64,000 bases of DNA. It comes from Hypholoma sublateritium FD-334 SS-4. Lineage: Eukaryota; Basidiomycota; Agaricomycetes; Agaricales; Strophariaceae. The notes below the pieces were generated by a model. That model was not told where the DNA came from. It worked only from the letters and a program-made list of their open reading frames with translations, and ran no database searches. How positions within the stretch are numbered: the stretch's first letter is position 1; each line of letters begins with the position of its first letter. Location: assembly GCA_000827495.1 (NCBI GenBank), contig KN817619.1:62001-126000 (forward strand), given 5' to 3'. The position numbers and the translations under genes were made by a program. Below are positions 22,502 to 34,592 of this stretch, piece after piece.

Positions 22502-24840
22502 GAGGTGTGTGGGTGCGCAGGCGCGCGGTGTGCTATACTGCGTCTATGCTCATCGTCGTCTTCGCAGCTGCTCGCTCAGCGCGCAGGCGCCGCGCCCGCG
22601 CCCACGCCGGGTCACCGCGCCTCATTCGCATCCGTATGTCACCCCCCCGCACTCCCACTCCATTTTCTTGGCTTCCTCCGTTTCCGACATACCCAAAACG
22701 CACCCACGCCATACACGCACGCACGCCGCCTCGGCGCAGCCGCTACTCGCGTCCGACGCCTTCCTCCCACCCGTACGTATGTCTTCTCTTCTCTCTTCTG
22801 TCTTCTGTCTTCTCCGCTGTCGTATGTCACGCCATGCTATTCGCGGACGTCCCGCCGGTCTCCGTGCGTATATATAGCGCTTACCTCACCCCACCCCACC
22901 TCGCCGCTGTTTGTTTTGTTTTTCTTTCTTGGACGCTCCTCATGTGTATGTTATGTTATGCTATGTCGCCGCCACCCCGGTCCGTCTGCTATCGCTGTTG
23001 TACTCACCCGCACACCCCCCATGCCACCCCCATCCATCCATCGATTCACGTTTTGTTTCTGTTGTCTTGTGCTATCTACGATTCTGATGTTTTACGCCAT
23101 GTTTTGTGCTCGCTATCTGCACCGCTTTCTTGGATCGTCTGTTTTTTTGCATCGATATATACGTATACATACATACATACATATGTATCCCCCGATAATG
23201 ACATAACGTACTAGAATGCGTCGGTGATGTCCTCCTCACCTCCCGTTTGTTTGTTTTTCGGACGCACCGAGCGCCGCTACACCCTGGTCCTCCTCGCTCG
23301 CATCATGTTTTACATACCATACCCCCCGTCCACGCTGTTATGTTCTCTCGAATCGTATGTTTTCTTGCACGCATGTAATCTCCGATAATGTCATAACGTG
23401 CTAGAACCCGACGGCGAGGTCCGCGCCAGCCGCTCGGGGCGTGATGCACCCTATACGTACGCCCGCCACCACCACCCATCCATGCATTCACGCGCTCTTG
23501 TTTTGCGCATACATATGTACCCCCGGAAATGACATAACGTCCTCATACGCCCCGTCTGCTTGTTCTCTCTGACGCACCGAGCGCCAAATGCTATCTCGCG
23601 CCGCCCACCCCGGTCCTCCTTCTCGCTCGCATCAGCCCATTCACGGTGCTATGCTATGTTGTATGCTGCTATGTTGTATGCTGCCCCACTTTCTTGATCA
23701 GACCGTCTGTTTTGTTGCAAGCCTCCGCGCACCAGCACGCATCCGTACCGGTCCATGTCGTCTCCGATTATGACATAACGTGCTAGAACGCCCCGGCGGG
23801 GTCCGCGCCAGCCGCCCGGGGCGCATGCGCCCTCTACGCCCTAACCCACGCCCTCGTATGGTGTCGTATCTACTTATGTGTATCTGCGCCCGCCTACCGG
23901 CGTGGCGCAGCGAACGCGAACGCGAACACGGGCGCGAAAATGGCCTTTGTTGGGGTGCGAATATCCGCGACACCGCACGCAGGTGCGCCCGAGCTGGAAC
24001 GGGCAGTTCTGCGCCGCACGAGTGGGCGCTTCGCCGACATACATGCGCCGACAGCTGCTGATCGCCGCGCGTATGTTTCCGGCGCTCGTCCTATTTCTGT
24101 TTATCTTGTCATATGTGCCCGGACAGCTCCGCCGCCGGCGGGCGCACCGCTGGGTGGGTTAGTGGGCGCGCGGGCGCCGACTCGGACTGAATTGCTAGTG
24201 CCGGCAGTGTCACGCCCGTTATACTTAGCACGGCTGCGCTAAGTATGTCTGTGCGGAATGGATTCTCGCACGCCTAGGCAAAATCTGGTGGAGCGCGTTG
24301 GAGGTGGCGCGCGATTACCGCATAGTCGTGCTCTAGCTAGTTAGCAGGCGTCTAGCGTGCGAATGCGTGATGGAATGGACGGCGGCGGCGCGCGAGTGCG
24401 CGCGCTGTGTGGTGTGCACCAGGATATCGGATACATCCCAGCTCAGACACGCCGCGTCGTCCGTGCGTCTCTGACCGAGTGGGCCGTCATATCCCAGCGC
24501 AGACACTCCGCACCGCGCGTCTTCTGCCTTGTCCGGTACATACAGCCGGCTATGCGCACCCAGACCCGCGCGCGATCCTGATCCCACTGCCTTTCGCCGA
24601 ATGCACGATGACGGAACGAGAGGCGCGAAGTCGGCTTTCCACGTACATATGCGCTGCGTGCGTGCGTGCGTGCGTGCGTGTGTCACACGGACGCCGGTAT
24701 GTTTCCACGTCGGCTTAGCTAGCGCGGCCGGACGTCATCGCGCGCAGAAGTCAGTCAGAGTGACCTGTATAAGCTTCGGCGCGGACATGACACGGCGCAG
24801 TGCCCAGCGAAGCCCGGCGTCGAGGCTCCATTGCCTGCGC
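22502..24840. repeat. GC-rich trailer with local tandem repeats
   Basis: Downstream of the zinc-finger gene the GC-rich character continues to about 24.8 kb, with stretches rich in ATGT/CATATG and pyrimidines. No gene is convincing; open frames on both strands overlap and lack family motifs. A short GCGT run (cgtgcgtgcgtgcgtgcg) lies near 24660. Confidence 0.5.
23191..23830. repeat. Four-copy interspersed tandem repeat (cgataatgacataacgt family)
   Basis: The core ATGaCATAACGT recurs at about 23193, 23393, 23523 and 23764. Copies 2 and 4 share a longer tail (ctagaac, then gaggtccgcgccagccgc or a close variant). Sequence after copies 1 and 3 shares gacgcaccgagcgcc and a following ggtcctcct/ctcgctcgcatca block. 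This is an A-B-A-B arrangement with a higher-order period of about 330-370 bases. Confidence 0.7.
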
Positions 24841-27130
24841 TAGGTGTTTTGGGGCAAAGGCAATGGTTTAACGCGGCGACGGAACTCGACAGAAGACAGA
24901 TAGGCCGTGCGCAGTCGCCACTTTTACATGCGCTTGTCGGATATGACCAACATGGGCGGCTGGAATGCGCGATGGGGCGGCTCGAAGGGCCCGTGTGTGT
25001 TAATGAGGCTATGACTCTTGCACTGTGTTTCTGGCGTGGGCGGCGATCGACTGGTCCGAAATGCGCACTCATTGGGCTCGCGATCTGGAGATAGACTATG
25101 TGTTCATTGCGCAGTGGTTTGTATTACTATTATTAAATCCAAGAAGAATACATAGCGGCGTGAGCGATCCCGTGCGTAACAGGCGATGTCGAGGAGTATT
25201 CTGGAGCTATTTCTATTTTTAGACATCGCTCCAACTGTTTGAAATTTTGAGTGGTGTGCTGCCTTGCGTTACTCTATATGAGCGGCGTAATACATAAACG
25301 TAGTCACAGAATATCCTCTGCTCCGCACTATTACTCTCCTTCGAAATGTCTGTCGGACCATTACTTAAGCTCTGCCTTAAAATTGAACAATGAAGTGTTC
25401 CAAATCACAGTGTGGATCGGTATCATACATACTTCCCCTCGTAACGGTGTCCCGAATTCCATTCTATGCGCCCCCTGTCCTTTTTCAGCATTGGGTGACA
25501 CCAACCGCGCAGCAAGTCGGGGTATCCATATGGACCGACTCCGGCTGTCCAGAAGTGCATCTCGTTGCCTTATGTGGGCGCCAAGGCGTGGCTAAAAATA
25601 GACGCTGGTGCTGTGTCGCCGTCGTAAAAATATTCCTCGTCCGCAGCCATCTTATCGACTTCCTGATATCCTTCCGCACATAACGACTCTATAACGACCC
25701 ATTGGATATTGCGCGCCCTGCGTGAGGCTATGTATGCAACCGATGTACGCGGCTTCCATTTTCTGAACCTGTTCGTCGCCGATTCGTGTTAATCAATACT
25801 TCCTGACTGCCAGTAGAACCTTCTAATTATTTTGGGTAATGGAAATGTAACTGTCGTATACAGGGGTACGCTGATTTAATGGAAGATGTGAGTTCCACGC
25901 AACACAAAATACAAGGAACTCTTCGGTCATCCGCATTGAACTCTGATTAACCGTAGCTCTGTATCCGAACGTAGTTGGTAGCTCGATGACTTAAATTTGC
26001 AACAATTACAACAAGCCCGCCCAAGTAGGACGCCTTCGATATTGTATGACATTGTGCATACCTATGCGTAATCCTCAATCATACGGGGTTCATCTCGGAC
26101 ACGCCCCCTGCACACCTGCTTCGCAGCAGAAGCACGATCTCCAGAAAGGACGCCCGATCCCATCAGCAGCGCGCTGGGTGCGCAGAGGCACATACACATA
26201 CACATACGTACCACTCTATCTGGCCCGGCGATGCATCGCGGGTGCCATGTTGTGATATGCAAGCATTCGCGACAGATACACGTCCGTTCGCGGCTCATTT
26301 CGCGGCGCTGCGCTGAGCTCCGCGGAGGGGAGGCGCCCGCGCGCGGAGATGACCCCCCGGGTTCTGGAACGGTTCGGTGCGCCTGACACTGTCAGGAAAT
26401 CTGTCACAGGAAGAGTGTGGCTGCATCAGCGATTCGTTTTCTTGTTCCAGACGAGATGCCATATGCAGTGGGCATCCGCCATCGCGCGTATGTCCTGTAG
26501 ACGTATTAGTCTCTGTGTAAGTCAGGCGATGCACTGCGTCAGGGGTAGCAAGGGGGCTCACAGCTGCGTCGGACAGCCGTGTTCCATCGTCCGCCGCTGA
26601 TATTCCATGGTCGTTTATGTAACCTTCAGTGTCTCAGCGTTTGACTTTGAGATAAGGAATTGCACACGTCCAAAGGTTAGAAGCAATGTTGTCCTGATAA
26701 GATGTTAATTGAATTTACTTCATCACGGCGGCGTCTAGAGAGTTACGACAAACATGCCTCACACGTGAACCAAGGGCCGAGGAACAGCGAGACCCACATG
26801 ATGCCATCTGTCCCTCTCCGCAGCGCAGCGCTATGCCTACGCCACAGCCCTACGGGTGAAAATGGGCAGAGTAGTGAGTAAGCTGAGCAAAATAATGGGT
26901 CGTCATGTCCTGGTCATTCGCCGTGACGCTCAGCTGACAGGAGCGGCAGCGCAAGCCGATGTCCAGGGCCAGGGGAATATGCTGTTTACATGGGATCCAT
27001 CACGGCAGTGGAGGCAGCGCTTCACACACGCGGGCCTACGCGAGGCGGATATAGAACTGGCAATTCAGAGAATCGCGAGGAGGGGCGCATTCAAATCAAA
27101 ATAACATGGTCTAATTTCGTCAAGAGGAAT
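24841..27130. other. Intergenic, no supported gene
   Basis: Composition drops back to neutral GC after about 25.1 kb. One 82-residue frame (26856-27104, starting KMGRVVSKLSKIMGRHV) has a plausible composition but no recognisable family, so it is not called as a gene. A short CA-rich microsatellite (acatacacatacacatac) lies near 26190. Confidence 0.4.
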
Positions 27131-27400
27131 AACATACGAGTCAAGTCGCATACGGCGCTGAGAATATGATATTCACCGCGTGGAACGTTCGGTTCGACCA
27201 ATACCACGCAGCGGAGATATCTTGGGGCTTGATATAGAGTTTATCCACAGAAATATATCGCCAGAGATCGACGTTGTTGTCCGATTGCGAAAACCTTCCC
27301 ATATCCACCTTCAGCAAAGATATCTTCCGGCCGTTCAAATGGTTCGGTCGCAGAGTCGTGGCATTCAAAATCGAGGCAACGTGTTCTAATTGGTTCGGGA
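27131..27400 (-). pseudogene. Decayed duplicate of the 3' end of the GLTP gene
   Basis: This stretch is a diverged direct copy of 27403-27660, which spans the GLTP stop codon and 3' flank. Both contain acggcgctgagaata, an agaaatatatcgccagaga block and a cttcccat..cc.ccttcagc block. Where they differ over the former coding part, many changes in this copy are G to A on the plus strand (for example catggccgcc here reads catatccacc). The frame is broken. It looks like a partial tandem duplication that decayed by transitions. Confidence 0.6.
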
Positions 27401-27578
27401 GGGTTAACATACGAATAAAATTGCATACGATCCGTACACGGCGCTGAGAATACGGTGTTCACCGTGTGGAGCAATATGTGCCACCAATGACATGAAGCGG
27501 TGATATCTGGGAGTTTGAAATAGAATATATCACCAGAAATATATCGCCAGAGACAGAGGTCGTCTTCGGATCGTGTCC

Positions 27579-28467
27579 TCAGACTTTCCCATGGCCGCCT
27601 TCAGCGAGGAAGGTCCTCAGACGGTCGACAATACGGTCCAGACCTTCCAGCCACCGCGCAAGCTCTGCGTCGAGTTTGTCATGCGCGCCCCCTTGAGATA
27701 TACGGGCGTAGAAATCCGTGCGCCGCGGGACGGCATGCAGAGCTACCTAAAAACACAGATCAACAATGCGAGACACCGACCACGTCGTCGATGGAGCTCA
27801 CCGATACCACCGAGCGGATGACAAAGTTGTGGTGATGTCGCAGCACCTCGTCGTACGAGCGCTTGAAGCATATGTTCAGCTCCGACTGCGAGTCCCGCTG
27901 CATGTTCTGCAGCGCGCGGCAGGTGAACATGAGGCCCCTGAAGTGATGCAAGTCAGTCTACCGGTGAGCATGGAGGTGGACGGCATGTACCTAACGAGGC
28001 GCGTAAGGGAGGGCGTGGCGTGCTTCTCCGGCTCAGCACTCTCCGAAAGCACGAGCTCTTCCAGGGTGGCAGATTTGTCGGGCTCGGCCTCATAGCGATG
28101 GCGAACACCCTAGGTCGGAGACAATCAATACGTGTCGCGGAAAGCGGGGCGAGACAGACGGACCGCTATGTTTCCTTTGATATCCGACTGTACGAAACCG
28201 AACACAGAGCCTGATCCGAGCAGATCTAGTCAAGTTCAAATGGCGAACGTCCTGGCAGGTGAGCGTCCATTAACCCCAGTCGGGCGGAGGCATCCTCACC
28301 GAACATCTGGAGCAGCCCATCTGATGCCTCGAGGAATGGCTCTGTCGCCACACCTTGTTCGGTCAGCGGTACATCTGCGAAAGACTGCAGACAGATAATG
28401 AACAACCCTGCCATAACGAGCTCCTGCACAATACACGCACTTTTACAGTCTCGAAGTAGGGTGCCAT
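27579..28467 (-). CDS. Glycolipid transfer protein, HET-C2/GLTP family
   Basis: Six exons on the minus strand (28441-28467, 28300-28384, 28164-28225, 27991-28109, 27802-27937, 27579-27746) give 198 residues, the usual size for the family. The start is certain because the 27-base first exon encodes MAPYFETVK and the next begins SFADVPLTEQG, the standard fungal GLTP N-terminus. Further landmarks are FLEASDGLLQMF, GSVFGFVQSDIKGNI, YEAEPDKSATLEELV, RGLMFTCRALQN, HHHNFVIRSVVS and RRTDFYARI. GLTPs move glycosphingolipids between membranes. The ligand-site Asp, Asn and a His are present. The usually invariant Trp before RGL is Arg here (LTRLVRGL), and the Lys after GNI is not seen. In Podospora the orthologue HET-C pairs with NACHT proteins HET-D/HET-E in incompatibility. 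Here the gene sits near the centre between two NACHT copies. Confidence 0.9.
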
Positions 28468-30740
28468 GTCGTTGTTACGAAGAGAAAGTGGTTCTGAAAC
28501 AGCGCCGAGGACGAACAACACGTTCCCGCCATGAGCCGCGTCTAAATGGGCTGCGTCGCCGAGGCGTGAGTGGGGTGCGGAACGAGGTGTGTGGCTGTGC
28601 CAGGATCATCGTATGTTGTCGATAGTCGGCGTAACCAAGTAAGAGCAAGCAAGGATATACATCCGCCCAAGCGCCGAGTCGTAAACTATTAATAGACTAC
28701 TACCATCCTCTCGATACTGAGTTCATGGTCGGCGGTTTTCCCCAGATTGCCTCAGAGAATATATACGACATGAATCGTATATCGTAGGTAGTCAGATACA
28801 CTCAGTAGAGAATATTAACTGCTTGTTTCCACCCGCTACTTGATTTCTCAACGGAGAGTTCGGTTTAGATTTTTCAGTGTCCAAGATTCCGAAGCCGGCA
28901 ACGTCCCGAAGTCTTTGTCTTCAGAGAAAATCTCACTACTATATAGAACTGCTCAATATCTGACTACGTTTTCTCTGAATTGTCGGCGAATGTACCAGGT
29001 CTTTTCGTCTTGATTGTCTCCTTCCTTGCTCCTTACAGGATGCAAACGTCGGCATCAACCCTTGATAGCTATTGGAAACGAATTCAGTGAATCGTCCCAT
29101 GGTTCGTCTTATCTACTGATACTGAGTATGTATTGCAAGATTACAAGAGCAGGCTGACTCTCAGAGGCATAGAGTTGGGTGGCACAGATATTAGAGTTCT
29201 TGGCGTGATTGATCGGATTTCGCAGCCGACCGTCAAAAACGACCTAAAGGCGTTAACGGCGCTAAAAGTTCCCGCAGTCTCTTCTACTGATTATCTAGTG
29301 TGAGTAATCAGATAACTGGCCCCACTAATCATCGTTAGGCTTGCAACTCCGTGCAACTTCAAATGAAACTTGAATATACATGCATCGACTCTTACTGGGA
29401 AGTGTCGACGTTCCAAAGGTAGCTTTTGAAGCCTAAAAGGCTCTTGAAGCTGCAAAACTCCAGCTGATCATCTTCGAAATCAACCTACAAAGTCATCAGG
29501 CACTCGTTTCATCCCTGGACGCGAACAGGAGCGAACCTTGAATATAAATTGGTAGCGATGCTGACATGCATGCGTGTGTTTTTACCGACTTCGGTAATGG
29601 CCAACATACAAGACGAAAGCACATAGCGCCTCGATAAGGCCACCAAAGTTTGTGAAAGGCGGCGAGGAAAGGCCGCAAGAAATGGTTATAAGCTGTTAAT
29701 AACATTTTCCGGGATCTCCGTAAAGTTTACGACATCGAGTGAAGATTTGCTTCGTTAAAAGATCCTTGACTATGGTCGGTACCGTGATAAATTGAAGCTG
29801 CTGCGGAGAAGGCCCCGAATAGATACGCGGGCTCAGCCGCTCCGATATGGGGTAGAGTACATGTACCCATATCGACATGTTCGCACATAAAGCAGTCCTT
29901 TTCGAGTTCACATGATATCATTAGAGTACTACAAACATAATCACAACATAGCTTTTGTGTCAGCCTAGAGTTCATGTTCTCCATTCGCAACGGTAGAGGC
30001 CCTTTAGTTACAAAGAAATGTTTCCATGGTGTCACCTCCGCAGTAAGTGGGACATACATTTCCCTAAACCTGTGCTGATATTTGCGAACGAGGGTTCTTC
30101 CCACAGTTGAGGAACCAAGAGCCGGTTACCAGTGTAGCCAGAGATGGCTAGAGGGTTATCAGATGGTCTGAGGCTCACCTGATACTAGATAGCTTCTTCA
30201 GAGATGATGAGCTGAAAATCAGGGAATTACTTTGGCACGCTTCAGATACGAAGCTGAGCAGTCCCAAGTCTAACAAATATTTCAGGCGCTATCCTTGATT
30301 TTCGGGCAAGCTGTAGGTCCCACTGTAAGCATTGGGATTCCGGCAGGATATTATTATTTAGGGCGTGCCGCAGGCCACGTGGTGCTGGTGATCGCCGATT
30401 TGGAATTGTTTATTATCGCGGCCCCCTGTGCAACATACGAATTGCTTGGCATTCTCCTGCAGAACGGTATTTTCTCGTCTTTCTTTTTTTTTGCGCAAGC
30501 ATCCTGGCACTAGATGAGGAAGGACAGGGACACGAGTCTGATGCAGGCTGCGGGCGTCATTGGATCGCTGGATGAAAGTGACATGGGAATTGCATGGGAA
30601 TGTATATTTGGCGGGGAGGTCAGTTTGTGGACTTATTTTCCCATCAGCTGGCGTTCGGGGAGCGGAAGCAAGCTGAGCGAAATAAGAAGCGGAACCGGTG
30701 TTTGGTCTTTCTCGCTCAACATCCCAGATCGCCATATTCG
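28468..30740. other. Intergenic between divergent GLTP and Zn2Cys6 genes
   Basis: About 2.3 kb. A 125-residue minus-strand frame (29727-30104) and a plus-strand stretch near 29140-29300 (LTLRGIELGGTDIRVLGVI) read like protein but match nothing I recognise and are not joined by good splice sites. They may be remnants of a decayed gene. Confidence 0.4.
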
Positions 30741-33700
30741 ATGCCCGCAGAACCCACCAAGGCAAAACTCAAACGTCGCACGAGCAGAAAGGATTTGGAA
30801 GAGTACCGCTATGACGGTGCTCATGGTCGTGAGCTGGAACTGAAGAGGAACAGAGGTGCGTGTTCCAGCCGCGCCGACCGACGGCCGCTGACGTTCCCTT
30901 CCCACTATACTTCCTCCAGGAGAGGTGCGTGCGCCCCGGATTCAGTCTAACTGTTAGCGGTGCTCATTGAAGGATTGGCACGCTTCTCAGGTCAGCTGTG
31001 CCGAGTGTCGTAGGTATGCGATCATCGCACTTGTCTATGCGGATACTCATTCGAACGAAGGTTGAAGATAAAGTGCGACAAGCAGATACCTTGCCAGTCG
31101 TGTCAGGTATGTCTCACCGCTCGTGTATGCGTTGTCTTGGCCGTGCTTGACAGACGCCCAGAGGAGAGGATGCGCGGCGCTGTGCCCCAATGGTGAGTGC
31201 TAAGTACGCCGACGTTTTGCCGAGTGGCCATTTACACCCTCCCAGGAAGCCTCGCCACCGGACAAGGCACACGGTAACATACCATCCTACTACCCTATGC
31301 ACGTCGGTAGTCTCACTCACTCCCCAAGGTTTGTCCTCGCCGCGACCGAGCACCTGCACCGTAGGATCGCCAACCTCAGCGGCCGCATACGGCAACTCGA
31401 AGACGCGCTCTCGGCGTTGCATGCGAAACATTCCACGGATCCACATCCCCTGCTCCACGAGGACCTCATCCACATAGCTGAGCGCGATGGCGAGATGGAA
31501 GGTACAGGTGAGGACGGTACAGGCCCACCAGCGCAGACGGCAGAGGTGTTGGATGCATTCGGGACATTGTCGATCTCAGAACATGGGATATCGAGGTTCT
31601 TTGGGCCAACAGGTGGCTCTGAGGTGCGTCGTACTTATACTCGTTCATCGACCGGCTATTGACCTGGCCGCCCGGCTCCCTCCCAGAGTTTGCTCTTGGT
31701 GCGATTTCCCCTGGTTATTTCTTCCGCAACTCCTTTAACATATTATCTCTCATAGGCCAACCTCGACTCTAGCCATGACTCCCCGGAGGACATCAGCACC
31801 CCCGACTCGATGCAGGGCTCTAAGTCGCCTATGAACATGGGCGATATCTCCTTGTTCTCGCAGTCGTTCCCGTTCACGCCGATGGGCCAGCCGGCTGACG
31901 TCCAGGAACTCATCGAGAGCCATCTTCCGACATATGAACGCACTATGGTACTATGTGAAACATACTTCGCCCAAGTTTCTTGGATCTTCCGTGGCCTCAC
32001 TCGGATTCAGTTAATCGACGATATGATTCCTGTAATCTACAAGCGCCAGGCAGCATTACCCGGCGAAGACTACAGCGGACCTCACGATCTTGCGCTGCTT
32101 TTCGTCATCCTTGCCATCGGGGCGCTTGTTGGAGATGAGCCCTCGAACGCGCTGGGGGAGCACTTTCATCAAGTGTCACGCGCCGCGATATCACTACAGC
32201 CAGTGCTAGAGAAACCATCGATCGTTACGATACAGGCCCTTCACCTGATGAGTATCTACAATGCCATGAGCGGGAGCGACCTGAAGAGTGAGACCAGCAT
32301 GGAAATGACATGGTCGCTCATCACTCTCGCGTCCCACCTATCACAAACTGTGAGTTCACGTCAGATAGCTGGAATGTTTTCTTATCGTGTTCTTGATGCA
32401 GATTGGCCTTCGTAAGCTTGACCATTGTTTCGCGCTATCTTGCTGAACATCTCATGATGGTTGTTTATAGATCGTGATAGTGCCCGCTGGGGCCTCTCCC
32501 CAAAGATGGTTCAACGGCGAAGAATCTTATTCTGGGACCTCTTCGTAGCAGATGTTTGGCAGGTTCGTCTCCCACCCACCTTAATACAGCGCCGATACCT
32601 AAGCATACTTTGCAGAGTCTAAATACGGGGCGCCCTCCATCTTTTTCCTTGGCATATATTGATTGTAGCTATCCACAATACGGCGCTGATGAGGGAGGAT
32701 TTGGTACTGCCTGTAAGTTCCATTTGCTTCTATCAGTCCATCGGTCTTACACCTCCGCCTTCAGTCGAAATATGGCAGTGCCGCTTTGCTGCGGAATGCG
32801 TGGCTGATGTGACAGCCAGAACTCTGACCGCGGAGGCTCCATCATATGCGACAATAATGGACCTGGATCGCAAAGTTCGCGAATTCCCTCTGCCGGAGGG
32901 TATGGCAGCCGCGTCTTCTGACGACCTATCGGCATCCTTCCAGCGCTGCGTTCTGGATCATATCCGGGAAACGGGTATGTAGAAGTCGTCGATCCTCAGA
33001 TCTTGGGGATTCACTGAAACGCGCGTAAATAGTTCTCATGTACATCCACCGAAGCTTCTTCGCCCAAGCGATCATCGAGCACCCAGTCAACCCCCTCAAG
33101 AGCATCTACGCCCCGTCGTTCCTCGCTGCATACCGCGCGTCGTCGACCATCTTGAAATCTATCCGAGAACAGTTCAATGTTTGGCCAAATACGAGTGCGC
33201 GCTTCTGGACTATGTGGACGTTCGCATTTTCAGCGGCGGTGAGAAAAATGGCCACCCTTATGTCGTTTTTGGCTAACCCAGTACCGGAAGGTCGTTTTTG
33301 GAACCGTCGTAACACGCGGGCCTCGCTCGCCCCTCGCGCAGTCTGCGATGACGGAGCTCGAGCAGGCGTGCATACTCTTCTCGAAGGCTTCTGCATATAG
33401 CATCCGTGCGATGAAAGCTTTGGTGCGCCCCGATATTTTTATCTGTGACTTTCCACAAACTTAGCGCCGTATCAAGCCGATTCTCACTAAACTTAGTGAG
33501 AAAGCACGATACGCCCTCGCCACAGCGCAGAATGCGCCCGAGACGCCAGAAGAAGCTGGCCTTCTTTGGAACATCAAACAGGACGACAAGAGCGATGACG
33601 AATTATCTATATTCGCGGGCCATACCAGATTTGTGTCTGCAAAGCGGGGCCCAGATATTCCCACCTCTGCCCCACCTCACTCTGCTCAGTTCGAGCCTAT

Positions 33701-34592
33701 CCCGGCCCTATATCCAGTCCCCCAATTGCTGACGCGCCCCGAATCTGCTGATCCGCAGGCAATGGATCAGGTGCCGCCGGTCCAGCGGAATCAGCAAGCT
33801 GTCCCCCGTATACAGCCCATAGTCCCCTCGTCGGTGTATGCGCACCAGCCCACCTCGATCGCGCTCTCCAACTCTTCCTCCTCGTCGTCTAGCGGCGTGA
33901 CAGAAAACTGGCCCGCGCCGATCTCCATATCCGCCCGGGATCACTATATGTCGTCGCCTGCTGAACCCGTACAGTACCACTATACGTCCGCGGAGCGCAC
34001 CCACCAGCAGGGATCCCCCATCGAGGTGCCCTCTTCAGCTGCTGGGTATGGATGGTCCAACAACGACCCTCGCCAGCAAAATGACGTACGCGATCTCCCT
34101 AGCAGGCCCATCTCGCCGAACGGCTCCATTCACATGCACCCGCCGCCATTCCAGTCGCAGCAGCCACAGCGTGCCCGCCTGCACGGTGAGCAGCAGTCGC
34201 CTCATCAACATCAGACCCAGCAACAGCAGTACCACATCCACCCTGCGCACGGCGGTGCCGTAGACCTGCAACCCCCTCCACACTCACATGCACACTACGC
34301 GGCTCAGTATCCACCGGCTGGTGGCCCGCCGGATGGCGCGTTGCGTCACAACCAGCCGCGTATCGCGCGGCGTGGATCACAGCATATCCAGGCGACCGCG
34401 TATTCCATGTACGACCCCGTGTCGCCACCGTATCACGCGCACGCGCGCGGGCATCCACATCAGGAGACAGTGGGCGCGCCGAATATGGACCTAGCGGATC
34501 TTGGCCTCGCATCGCGCGACTCGCGTCTGGACGAACGATGGGGCTCGTTCATGGCTGATTCGGGGCTTTTGGAGGACTTCAGGCGCGGATAG
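30741..34592 (+). CDS. Zn(II)2Cys6 transcription factor with fungal-specific regulatory domain
   Basis: Fifteen exons (30741-30855, 30920-30924, 30991-31013, 31061-31106, 31162-31192, 31246-31273, 31329-31623, 31756-32349, 32402-32411, 32471-32562, 32616-32712, 32765-32974, 33033-33238, 33291-33422, 33465-34592) give 1003 residues. The binuclear zinc cluster is SCAECRRLKIKC then DKQIPCQSCQRRGCAALCPNG, near residues 42-72. A linker and coiled coil follow (EHLHRRIANLSGRIRQLEDAL). The fungal-specific transcription factor domain covers roughly residues 210-560 (LALLFVILAIGALV, IGLHRDSARWGL, RRRILFWDLFVADVW). The last exon is a Gln/His/Pro-rich low-complexity tail. It should be nuclear and DNA-binding (CGG-type sites in the family); its targets are unknown. 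Two micro-exons (5 and 10 bases) are needed to restore the consensus RNRGEVSCAEC and IGLHRDSARW. Convergent with the GMC oxidoreductase, 354 bases apart. Confidence 0.9.

Noticed and set aside
26856..27104. 82-residue plus-strand frame (KMGRVVSKLSKIMGRHV...)
   Set aside because: Plausible composition but no family, neighbour or conservation evidence.
29727..30104. 125-residue minus-strand frame
   Set aside because: Reads protein-like but I cannot match it or extend it with good splice sites; left unannotated as a possible relic.
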